Source of the DNA: Flavobacterium keumense
GTDB taxonomy: Bacteria > Bacteroidota > Bacteroidia > Flavobacteriales > Flavobacteriaceae
Assembly: GCF_029866485.1 (NCBI RefSeq)
Contig: NZ_CP092332.1
Coordinates: 558,001-622,000, forward strand
Direction of reading: 5' to 3'
DNA: 64,000 nucleotides
Below, piece after piece: positions 52,825-62,061 of the stretch. The first letter of the stretch is position 1, and each line of letters starts with the position of its first letter. A program made the position numbers and the translations under genes. The notes under the pieces are model-generated. The model made no database searches, had not been told where the DNA came from, and saw only the letters and a program-made list of their open reading frames with translations.

Positions 52825-55800
52825 TAGTTTCCTATATTAAATTGTATTTCATCTCCTTGTCCATGTACAGTAGTTGTTTGTGCTGTAGTATTGAATTTTA
52901 AGTCTAAAGCCCCTCCTGTTATACCTGAAGAATAATTTGTAAGTCGAGAATATGCTTTTAAAGAAACTGTTAAATCTGCTTCGGATGTTGCATGAAATGG
53001 TGCGTTACTTAGCATAGGAGTTCCAATATCTTTAAAAGGAGTACTTTCGAAAGTGAAATTTTTCCCTGTAGGTTTCCATTCTTTAACTCCAAACGTCCCT
53101 GAGACACCATCGATTTGCATTCCGGGAGCCCATGTTTCTGAAGAGAATCTAGCATTGACATTTATACCTGTAATTTCACTTTTTCCGCTTATTAATTGTC
53201 CATTTGCTCCTTTGTTTTCGACATTCATACTATATTGTAACTGCACGCTATTTTTAAACGTCACAAGGTTTGCAACAGCACCTGCTTTTCCTGCCCCGTT
53301 TTGACCGTCTGTTCCAAAAGCCTGTAATGAATTATATTTTATTACATCTGTCTTTGGAATATTCATATTTTTTTGAACTTCAGATGTAGTTGCTCCTAAA
53401 TTTGTCCATTTACTTCCATTTCTATCCGTTAAATTTTTAGCTTTACTATCAAACCAGATGATTTTTCCATTTTGACCTTTATACCAATCAGTAGCTTCCA
53501 TCCCATCAGGGTCAATAAATCGAATTGGGTTATCAAAAGCATAGTTGTATGGACTATAACGTCTCATTTTCTCTGCTAATGGGTCAACATTCATCCAACG
53601 TCCTAATGCAGGGTCATAGTTTCTAGCACCATAATCATATTGGTTCAACCCCAACTCTTCTTGTAATTCTTTACCGTTAAAAAGTCTTCTATTCTCCGGA
53701 ATTGGCGCAATAGGATTATACCCATTATGCTTCAATCCAAATGGGTAATAATTGCTTTCTTCAAGAATTGTAAGAACGTTATTGCTAGGGTTTTTGGTGT
53801 AACTCAATCGCACATTTCCCAAATGATCCGTGTAGTTATACACATAACTATAAGCGTTAGTCCCACTAACAGGAGTGTTTTTTACATACCCCTCTGCCGT
53901 TGGGAAGTATTGCAATACCGTATTTTTGTATTGGTAGCCACTTAAATAATCAGTCGTGGTTACCGTTGTATTCTCCGTTACTACTTTTTGTACTTTTTGC
54001 CCACTAGCGTTGTAAATATAAACAATATTTCCTGTTGGGAAAATTATTTTTGTTGGCAGGTTCAGGTGGTTGTAGGTTATGGCAGTAATTTTCTTGTTTT
54101 TGTCCACGGTCATGTTCCCGTTGGCATCATATACATAGTCATCACCTGTGGTGTTGCCGTCTTTAAACCCACTCGTTGCTGTGGGTTGGGCTTCGGTTAC
54201 GCGCATTAATTTATTCGAGTTAGGGGCATAACCATACGTAAGGTTATCAATCCCTATTGTCCCAGCTTGTGTGTCGCTATCTCCGTTGCGTTTTAAGGTC
54301 AATATGTTCCCATTCTTGTCATAGGTCAGGTTTTCGTTGTACATATTAGTCACCACGTTTGATTTTTGATACGTAGCGTCTTTCAAACGATTCAAATTAT
54401 CGTATTTGTAACCGTAATTTCTAACAAAACCACCATCAGTAGTCGTACTCCAAAACGTCTCGGCAATATTCCCATTATAGAGTTTGTTTGCCGCAGCTGT
54501 GCTACCCTCTATCGTATTGTAATTGATTTTAAAGCCAAACAAATCCGCAGGGTCGCTGCCTTGTTGCAAAGCAGTAGGGTTGTTAATGGATTTCATCCAG
54601 CCTCTTATGTTATAAGCATAATCCACTTTTTGAAGTGGTGTGGCGCTGGTATTGCCCACTTTTTTACTCACGAGTTGCCCCAACTCATCATAGGTATTCT
54701 CTGCCAAGAGTTGCTCTGCTCCACCGTTAATTTGGTGGGTATGTTTCATCAATCTATCTTGCGCCGAGTAGGTAAAATTCTGTTTTACCACCAGTTCAGT
54801 ATCGGTTATCAAACGTCTATGGCGCTCTATGGTGTATTGCACCTGACCCGTAAAAGCATCTACTTTACTGTCAGTGTACGTATATCCGCCCAAATAGTTT
54901 TTGTTGTGCGTGCGCACTGGGTGGTATTTAACATCATACAAGGTATGTGTTGTTTCGCCCTTGGTCTCTGCCGTGGTAGTAGCCACTCGTGTCCAAGAAC
55001 CTGTTGCCAAACCTTTTACTGAAGTTGCCACGGTTTGTCCTTCTATGGTTTGAGCTATCCCTATATTCGGGAAAACATAATTATCGTAGTAGTTCACTGT
55101 AAGGAGTTTAAAACTCGTTGGTGCAACTGCATTACTGTAATACGCACTAATACCGTCAATAGTGCCTGAGGTTTGTTTACTCTCACTAATGGTAGTAGCC
55201 GTGTTTTGCGCATCTTGCATGGTTTTTCTTGTGGCTGCCGTGGCACTGCTGTTAACCCAGCCAGTATAGACTACCCTGTTAAACGCATCGTATTTGGTTA
55301 TCAACCAGCCCGAAGCGGTCACATCACTAAAAGGAGAAAACGCTGGTCCTGTCGCCACTACACGGTCTAATTTATCATAGACCATAAACTCCCACTGTTT
55401 ACCCGGTAGTTTTTTAGCCACTAAGCGGTTGCGGTTGTCATACTGGTATTGGTAACACAACTCGTCCAAAATAGCCTGTGTCAATGCCATATCTGCCTTA
55501 GGCGGGAGTACATAAGTCAAATTACCATATACATCATACACATAGTAGGTATCGTGTTTGGCTCCCGCATCATAGGTTCTTTTAAGAACTACCTGTCCTT
55601 CTTTATTTTTGAACTCTACCGTTGACCCACTAGTTTCGCTAGGCGTGGCAGCCGTATTCTCATCATAGGTTAAATTTTTATAGAGTTGGTTTGTATCATA
55701 AAACGTAGTCCCAGCCATATTATCTAAAGCAGTGGTATACAAACCAGAGGTAGCATTCCAAGTAGCCGTAGCCGTATAGAGTTTGACATCATTTGTTACA

Positions 55801-58800
55801 TTGGTTTGGTAATCCAGTTTAATTTCATGCCCTTGCCCTAAAGCCCAGTCCGCACCAGGAGCCGCTTGTTTCAACACTCGGTTCAGTGGTGAGGCTTCCA
55901 TGGCTTTCTCTGAGAAAGGGTTAGCCGTATTCTCGTATTTTGCAGTGTTGTAAAACGCAAGGGTATTGTTTTTTGCACTTCCATCAAATGCCATATTGCG
56001 ATTAGTTCCCACAAAAGGTAAGTAGTCCTTAGTTTGTCTTCCAAAAGCATCGTACTCCATATGCGTTACAATATCCTTACCAGTACTAGACTGCTGATTG
56101 GCAATTTGTTGTATAGGTCTACCCAGTCCATCGTAATACGTAATCCCAACTTTAGCTTGCGTAGGCGTAGGCGAAGCAATTGATGTAGTACTAGCTTGTT
56201 TATATGTTCTAGTAATGATATAGTTTCTATCTTGAGCGGGATTAGACAGAGTGCCACAATCACTACTAGTCCCAGCTACCAAAGGACAATTATCGGTACT
56301 ATTGAGTACATACTTCCCTGCGGGCGCGATACATTGTGTTACAAAAGTTTTAGCATCGCCTAGTCCATCTCCATCGGAATCGACATACCATTTGGTGTTG
56401 GGATTAATGGTGTTTTTGGTATCATCACAATCGGTTTTGTTAGTAACATATCCCGTAGGTTTTACACTATAATACAGCGTTGGTGTGTTCGGACTAGCAT
56501 CTCCAAATCCATCATTATCAGCATCACGGTAAAATATTTGTGGCGCTATGTTGGTAATGTTTGCTGTTGTATCGTCAAAGTCACTATTATTAGTTACATA
56601 CCCTATAGGTTTTACACTATAATACACACTTACTATTTTACTCCCGAAAGTATCTCCGTCGCTATCGGCATAAAATGTCTGGGGTACAATATTGGTAATA
56701 TTGACCGTAGTATCATCATAATCTCCTGTAGTCCTAATATAGCCTGTAGGTTGTGAACATTGTGTTTTAAATACCGTTTTGGAACCAAAACCATCCCCGT
56801 CAGCATCAGCATACCATATTGTATTGGGATTCAACGTAGCATCGCCATCGTTACAATCCAAACTATTCGTAACATAATTTATTGGTTGTACACTATAGTA
56901 AACGGATAAATTAGGATTTCCAAAACCATCCCTGTCGCTATCAGCATAAAAAGTTTGTGGCGCTATATTAGTAATGTTTACGGTACTATCATCATAATCT
57001 CCTGTAGTACGAATATAACCTGTAGGTTGTGTACATTGTGTTTTATATACTGTTTTTGAACCATAGCCATCTCCATCGGCATCCGCATACCATTTGGTGT
57101 TTGGATTTAGGGTGGCATCACCATCGTTACAATCTAAATTGTTGGTGACATAATTTGTGGGTTGTACACTATAGTAAACCGATAAATTAGGATTTCCAAA
57201 ACCATCCCTGTCGCTATCAGCATAAAAAGTTTGTGGAGCAATATTGGTAATGTTGGCTGTACCGTCATTATAATCACTTGAATTGCGTACATAGCCTATA
57301 GGTTGGGTACACGAATTAGTAGTAGTAGCAATTGTTCCATAGCCGTCTCCATCGGCATCTCGGTACCAAATTGTATTGGGATTCAACGTAGCATCACCAT
57401 CGTTACAATCTAAATTGTTGGTGACATAATTTGTGGGTTGTACACTATAGTAAACCGATAAATTAGGATTTCCAAAACCATCCCTGTCACTATCAGCATA
57501 AAAAGTTTGTGGTGCAATATTGGTAATATTGGCTGTACCGTCATTATAATCACTTGAATTGCGTACATAGCCTATAGGTTGGGTACACGAATTAGTAGTG
57601 GTAGCAATTGTTCCATAGCCGTCTCTATCGGCATCTCGGTACCAAATTGTAGCGGGACTTATCGTATTGTCATAATCATTACAATCTCCTGAATTCCTTG
57701 CATAACCTGAAGGTTGTGTACAAGAATTAGTCGTTGTAGTGCTAATTCCATAGCCATCACCATCTACATCACGGTACCAAGTAGTATTAGGATTTAGTGT
57801 AGCATCGCCATCATTACAGTCTAAACTATTAGTGACATAACCCACTGGTTTGACACTATAATATACCGTTACTGTAGTACTGCCATAGCCGTCTCCATCA
57901 GCATCTCTGTAAAAAGTTGAAGGCGCAATATTAGTAATGTTTGCCGTGCCATCATTATAATCACTTGAATTGCGTACGTAGCCTATAGGTTGGGTACACG
58001 AAGTAGTGGTTGTACTGCTGATTCCATATCCGTCACCATCGGCATCACGGTACCAAATCGTTGCGGGACTAAATGAACTATCATAATCATTACAATCGCC
58101 TGTATTTCTAGCATATCCAACAGGTTGTGAACAACTAAATATCGGGGCTCCACCCGAACCATAACCATCACCATCATTGTCTCTAAACCAAGGAGTATTA
58201 GGATTTAAGCCTGCATCCCCATCATTACAATCTAAATTATTAGTGACATAACCTGAAGAAGGTTTAACACTATAATATACCGTAACTGTAGGACTACCAT
58301 AGCCATCTCCATCAGCATCTCTATAAAAAGTTGAAGGTGCAATATTGGTAATGTTGGCTGTACCGTCATTATAATCACTTGAATTGCGCACATAACCTGA
58401 GGGCTGATTACAAGAAGTAGTACTTATTGCGCTGGTTCCATAGCCGTCTCCATCGGCATCCTTATACCAAGTAGAGATAATTGCCACTGTACCGTCCAAG
58501 TCATTACAATCACTGTAATTACTTACATAGCCTGTGGGCTTGGTACAACCCGTAGTGGTAAGAGCCACATTTCCATAGCTATCACCATCGGCATCTTGAT
58601 ACCAAATTGTACCCGGATTAATGGAAGCATTGGAATCATTACAATCGGTATTCATAGTAGAATAGCCACTAGGCACTTTGTATGTACATTGTAAGGTGGT
58701 TGATTTTTGAGTACTACCATAACCATCCTTATCAGCATCGATATAGAGATAATTATGCATATGTTGAAATGAGTAATTGTTATTACTACAATACATCAGC

Positions 58801-58883
58801 ACTTGACTAAAACTGGAGTTAGATACTAAAAAAAGTAGCGCTAAACTTAAATACAGTTGGATTAAAGATTTTTTATTGCTCAT
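52824..58883 (-). CDS. Main Rhs polymorphic toxin protein with MopE-like repeats
   Basis: A 2019-residue secreted protein. It has a signal peptide (about 1-26), then 18 repeats of the type WYRDADGDGYG...GY..N..DCNDGD..LNPNT (about 45-850), resembling MopE/thrombospondin type 3 calcium- or copper-binding motifs. A DUF6443-like region follows (about 883-1030, YYDGLGRPIQQI), then YD-repeats (about 1050-1700), the Rhs core (YDYGARNYDPALGRWMNVDPLAE..., DPDGM at about 1793), and a unique toxin-position C-terminus of about 225 residues. The core normally cleaves itself to free the tip inside the shell. Homology to the silent cassettes begins at about residue 1278 (TIEGQTVATSV). It is followed by an overlapping immunity gene. 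The tip's activity is not recognised. Confidence 0.88.
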   Translation of the reverse strand: MSNKKSLIQLYLSLALLFLVSNSSFSQVLMYCSNNNYSFQHMHNYLYIDADKDGYGSTQKSTTLQCTYKVPSGYSTMNTDCNDSNASINPGTIWYQDADGDSYGNVALTTTGCTKPTGYVSNYSDCNDLDGTVAIISTWYKDADGDGYGTSAISTTSCNQPSGYVRNSSDYNDGTANITNIAPSTFYRDADGDGYGSPTVTVYYSVKPSSGYVTNNLDCNDGDAGLNPNTPWFRDNDGDGYGSGGAPIFSCSQPVGYARNTGDCNDYDSSFSPATIWYRDADGDGYGISSTTTTSCTQPIGYVRNSSDYNDGTANITNIAPSTFYRDADGDGYGSTTVTVYYSVKPVGYVTNSLDCNDGDATLNPNTTWYRDVDGDGYGISTTTTNSCTQPSGYARNSGDCNDYDNTISPATIWYRDADRDGYGTIATTTNSCTQPIGYVRNSSDYNDGTANITNIAPQTFYADSDRDGFGNPNLSVYYSVQPTNYVTNNLDCNDGDATLNPNTIWYRDADGDGYGTIATTTNSCTQPIGYVRNSSDYNDGTANITNIAPQTFYADSDRDGFGNPNLSVYYSVQPTNYVTNNLDCNDGDATLNPNTKWYADADGDGYGSKTVYKTQCTQPTGYIRTTGDYDDSTVNITNIAPQTFYADSDRDGFGNPNLSVYYSVQPINYVTNSLDCNDGDATLNPNTIWYADADGDGFGSKTVFKTQCSQPTGYIRTTGDYDDTTVNITNIVPQTFYADSDGDTFGSKIVSVYYSVKPIGYVTNNSDFDDTTANITNIAPQIFYRDADNDGFGDASPNTPTLYYSVKPTGYVTNKTDCDDTKNTINPNTKWYVDSDGDGLGDAKTFVTQCIAPAGKYVLNSTDNCPLVAGTSSDCGTLSNPAQDRNYIITRTYKQASTTSIASPTPTQAKVGITYYDGLGRPIQQIANQQSSTGKDIVTHMEYDAFGRQTKDYLPFVGTNRNMAFDGSAKNNTLAFYNTAKYENTANPFSEKAMEASPLNRVLKQAAPGADWALGQGHEIKLDYQTNVTNDVKLYTATATWNATSGLYTTALDNMAGTTFYDTNQLYKNLTYDENTAATPSETSGSTVEFKNKEGQVVLKRTYDAGAKHDTYYVYDVYGNLTYVLPPKADMALTQAILDELCYQYQYDNRNRLVAKKLPGKQWEFMVYDKLDRVVATGPAFSPFSDVTASGWLITKYDAFNRVVYTGWVNSSATAATRKTMQDAQNTATTISESKQTSGTIDGISAYYSNAVAPTSFKLLTVNYYDNYVFPNIGIAQTIEGQTVATSVKGLATGSWTRVATTTAETKGETTHTLYDVKYHPVRTHNKNYLGGYTYTDSKVDAFTGQVQYTIERHRRLITDTELVVKQNFTYSAQDRLMKHTHQINGGAEQLLAENTYDELGQLVSKKVGNTSATPLQKVDYAYNIRGWMKSINNPTALQQGSDPADLFGFKINYNTIEGSTAAANKLYNGNIAETFWSTTTDGGFVRNYGYKYDNLNRLKDATYQKSNVVTNMYNENLTYDKNGNILTLKRNGDSDTQAGTIGIDNLTYGYAPNSNKLMRVTEAQPTATSGFKDGNTTGDDYVYDANGNMTVDKNKKITAITYNHLNLPTKIIFPTGNIVYIYNASGQKVQKVVTENTTVTTTDYLSGYQYKNTVLQYFPTAEGYVKNTPVSGTNAYSYVYNYTDHLGNVRLSYTKNPSNNVLTILEESNYYPFGLKHNGYNPIAPIPENRRLFNGKELQEELGLNQYDYGARNYDPALGRWMNVDPLAEKMRRYSPYNYAFDNPIRFIDPDGMEATDWYKGQNGKIIWFDSKAKNLTDRNGSKWTNLGATTSEVQKNMNIPKTDVIKYNSLQAFGTDGQNGAGKAGAVANLVTFKNSVQLQYSMNVENKGANGQLISGKSEITGINVNARFSSETWAPGMQIDGVSGTFGVKEWKPTGKNFTFESTPFKDIGTPMLSNAPFHATSEADLTVSLKAYSRLTNYSSGITGGALDLKFNTTAQTTTVHGQGDEIQFNIGN
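56330..58750 (-). repeat. Tandem repeats encoding 18 Asp-rich metal-binding-like units
   Basis: DNA-level tandem repetition of a unit encoding (W/F)Y-x-D-(A/S)D-x-DG-(Y/F)G followed by (D)CND or DYNDG and NPNT. Several neighbouring units are nearly identical at the nucleotide level (for example around 56880-57200 and 57200-57620), so the copy number may change by recombination or slippage. Confidence 0.88.
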
Positions 58884-58922
58884 AATGATTCTTTTTGCTG
58901 AAATTCAAAACAATTGAATGAA

Positions 58923-61900
58923 TTAATTTTTGTAGTGGTATTCGTTTTCACTCAATATATTCCCTTGAGCATCTTTTACATTTTGTAATCTACCGAGTCC
59001 ATCATAATTATAATAAACCGTTTGTCCTTTAGGGTCAGTAATGCTTGATACTCCTACTAGCGGAATATGGGTATAGGTAGTAACCATAGCGTTAGGTAAT
59101 GCGGTTCTTAATTGATTAAGTGCCGTTATTAAATTCGCTTGAGTTCCAGTATTAGAAAGAGTTTGTAGATTAGTTACATAAGAAGCAACATTGGAATAGG
59201 TAGCATTTTCAATCTTTGCAATTGGTTGGGTTTTGTTATACCCCCAAATAATAGACACTGGTACTCCTCCTTCAGGGGTATACTGAGTCAGATTCCCCGC
59301 ACTATCATAGCTATCGTAGGTGAGCTTCTTTTCTAAATTGCCAATATTGGTGGTAAAAGCAACACTATTAGGAAACTTAGCCCCATAAACACTTTTAGGT
59401 AGTACTAAATTAGAAGTAGTAGCGTCACTAATGAAGATTGTTTTTTCTTTGGATAATAAATTAGTGTTGTACTGTTCAATACTTATAGGTGTTTTAATTC
59501 GATTGGTAGTTATCAAATTCTGCATATAAGGTTCCGAACTAAAATCTTGAGGATAATAATATTTTGAGGTAATATTCTTATTGTTAGAATTTACTAATGT
59601 CTCTTCTGAGAGCTGATTGTTAGAGTTATAAGTAAAATAGGTAGTGGTTACTATTGGATTTTGTCCTTTTAAATCATAATCGGTAATCTCCTGTGAAATT
59701 GGATAATAGGAATAGGTGAAATTTTTAATTGCTACTGCAAACATTAAGGCATCGCCTGAGGTATCACTAGTATAATCACTTGATACAATTTTTTGCTTAA
59801 CAAATTGGTCAAAACGAGCAGCATCGTTTCTAAAGATGTATTTTTTCTTTTGTACTAGATTGTCTTGAGCATTGTAGTGGTAAGTTCCTATTTCTTTCCC
59901 TCTCTCATTCTCCAAAGAAGAAAAAGCCATATAAACACTATTTTCGCCTATTTTCCAACCTGTAAACCCTACAGGGGCTTTGTCATAATGCGATTCTCCA
60001 TTAATATCAGCACCGTAATTAGTAAAATAGTGTTTTGTATATGATTTATCCATGTTTAGTTCTACTACTTCATCATACCCAATATGAGACCCATTGCCCG
60101 TAGGATTACTATTGGTGAATGAGTTCAAACTAAAAGTATCAAAAGAAAAGGTTGTAACTCCAATCTTTCCTTTGTAGTTATTAAAGCTAAAACTATAACT
60201 AGGGATTCCATTTAATACCCCTGATGAAGCAAGGGTACTTGGATTTAATGCAGAAGTATATCCCCTTACATAGAGATATTTTTTTTGACTCGCCAGTACT
60301 CCAACATCAGTATAGTTATCTATTGACTTTATTCTACTTCCTCCTGCATATCCAACATAATCAGTTAATTGGTCTTTGGAGGTGCTCAAAACTTTATTAT
60401 GAGTATGGGCTTCCCAATACAATTTGCTCATCCCTCCGGTAGGGTATTTGATTTGAGACAACAGCCCTTTAGTTACATAATTAGGGTCTGTTTGTCTATC
60501 TTGAAAAGCAGTGTTTAGAGTTGAGCGGATATTTATATTGTTAAAAAATCCCCAGTGGTCGGTGTAATTCCCTCCTAATAAAGGCAAAGAAGCTATATCA
60601 TCATATTGAAACTCATATTTTTGAAAAGCGTTTGCATCCGACCCTAAGATATTTAACTTAGTAAGAGAAAAACGTTGATTAGGAGCTTCAAAGTATTCAA
60701 AAGAACAGCTTTTTAAACTAGTAGTATTTCCTATTTTGGGTTTAATGTCAATATTGGTTAGTTTGTTCCATTTTAGATTTGGAATCCAAATATTGTACTC
60801 GTCTGAATTATCCCAATGGTGGGAACCTGAACTAATTTGAGCTTCTGTGTAATTTAAAGTTGTTGCTGGTGAACTTGTGAAAGAAACGGTCTCCATATCC
60901 GATTCAATTGAAGTCAAATACATTGGGAAAACAAAATTTCCTGCTAATCGATAAGGGTTTATTAGTTGAGAAAAAGAACTACTACTACTACCCTTTGAAC
61001 CAGAATATCCTCCTAATCCCCAACTTCCGCTCCATTTTTGGTCTGCTTGACTTGTTGTATAGGAATTACAGTAATGAGAAAGAGATACATACGGGTATTC
61101 TTTTTTGTAGGTATAGTTTACTGTTCTTCCATTGGTATCTAAGATACTTTTAAGCAACCATGATGTCACATTTATTCCTTCATAAGGGGTAGATTGAGTT
61201 TTTGAATCTGTAAAATTTGTAGTAAATTCAACTCCTTCGATACCTCCAAAAGTATATTTAGTGCCATCAGGGGTAATAAGAGTGAATTCTTTAAAAAAAC
61301 TCGTTTGGTTCATCTTAATATAATCAATTCTACTATCATTATACCATTTAGGGTCGAATGTTTTGTATTTAAACAATGCATCTTTGATAATCTCATAAGG
61401 AGTCAGAAAACCTCTTACTTCTATTTTAATTTTTTCATCAGAAACTACTACCCAACTTTTTGTTGCTCCTGAGAAGTAAAACTTACCACTATGACCTAAA
61501 AAATTAAAATTGAATTCATCTGCTTGTTGTTCACTAAATCCAGCTATTTTATAATACTCTCCATACATTTTATCGGAATCATACCAAGTATTATCCGACT
61601 CAACTGAAGTGGCTCCTCCATTGAGGTAATTGATGACATTGAATACCGAGGTAGCTCCTAAGTCTCTCTCATCATAATAACCGCGAACTTGTCTGCTGAT
61701 AGCGCCACCACAAGATAAATCCCAACCTAAACCAGCCCAACTAGACGGTTGATTCGGTTTCACCAAACTTGGATGATAACGTAGAGCAATTGGAATACTA
61801 ATATTTCCAGAACTCAAATTATAAAGAGGAACTGATATATCCGGAGTACCTGTGAATAAATTTACAGGGATATCACCAAATCTTTCCATAGAAGCCACGT

Positions 61901-62039
61901 TAGGGCTTTTAATGGATTGAAAAGGTTGGTACTGGGCTTCTACTACTTGTACTGAAGAAATAGAAAGCAAAAAAACGAAGGAGTATAGTTGTTTTTTATC
62001 TCTAAGAGATCGATTGAATAATTTGAATATATTTCTCAT
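58923..62039 (-). CDS. Rhs-family secreted protein, upstream partner of the main Rhs protein
   Basis: About 1038 residues from the ATG at 62039; a TTG five codons upstream is less likely. It has a signal peptide ending ..SSVQVVEAQ, an N-terminal region typical of this Bacteroidota group (GDIPVNLFTGTPDISVPLYNLSSGNISIPIALRYHPS, SpvB/TcB-like beta-propeller start), and scattered YD-type repeats ending in YYNYDGLGRLQNVKDAQGN. It has no Rhs core motif and no toxin tip, so it may be a shell or carrier part. It lies 39 bp upstream of the main Rhs gene and 22 bp downstream of the T9SS protein gene: one operon. Confidence 0.82.
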   Translation of the reverse strand: MRNIFKLFNRSLRDKKQLYSFVFLLSISSVQVVEAQYQPFQSIKSPNVASMERFGDIPVNLFTGTPDISVPLYNLSSGNISIPIALRYHPSLVKPNQPSSWAGLGWDLSCGGAISRQVRGYYDERDLGATSVFNVINYLNGGATSVESDNTWYDSDKMYGEYYKIAGFSEQQADEFNFNFLGHSGKFYFSGATKSWVVVSDEKIKIEVRGFLTPYEIIKDALFKYKTFDPKWYNDSRIDYIKMNQTSFFKEFTLITPDGTKYTFGGIEGVEFTTNFTDSKTQSTPYEGINVTSWLLKSILDTNGRTVNYTYKKEYPYVSLSHYCNSYTTSQADQKWSGSWGLGGYSGSKGSSSSSFSQLINPYRLAGNFVFPMYLTSIESDMETVSFTSSPATTLNYTEAQISSGSHHWDNSDEYNIWIPNLKWNKLTNIDIKPKIGNTTSLKSCSFEYFEAPNQRFSLTKLNILGSDANAFQKYEFQYDDIASLPLLGGNYTDHWGFFNNINIRSTLNTAFQDRQTDPNYVTKGLLSQIKYPTGGMSKLYWEAHTHNKVLSTSKDQLTDYVGYAGGSRIKSIDNYTDVGVLASQKKYLYVRGYTSALNPSTLASSGVLNGIPSYSFSFNNYKGKIGVTTFSFDTFSLNSFTNSNPTGNGSHIGYDEVVELNMDKSYTKHYFTNYGADINGESHYDKAPVGFTGWKIGENSVYMAFSSLENERGKEIGTYHYNAQDNLVQKKKYIFRNDAARFDQFVKQKIVSSDYTSDTSGDALMFAVAIKNFTYSYYPISQEITDYDLKGQNPIVTTTYFTYNSNNQLSEETLVNSNNKNITSKYYYPQDFSSEPYMQNLITTNRIKTPISIEQYNTNLLSKEKTIFISDATTSNLVLPKSVYGAKFPNSVAFTTNIGNLEKKLTYDSYDSAGNLTQYTPEGGVPVSIIWGYNKTQPIAKIENATYSNVASYVTNLQTLSNTGTQANLITALNQLRTALPNAMVTTYTHIPLVGVSSITDPKGQTVYYNYDGLGRLQNVKDAQGNILSENEYHYKN

Positions 62040-62061
62040 AGTAAATGGGTGCAATTGGGAA

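Noticed and set aside
56330..58750. Regular repeats that could be mistaken for a CRISPR array
   Set aside because: The repeats are in one long reading frame, encode a conserved Asp-rich unit, and lack unique spacers of constant length. No cas genes are present.
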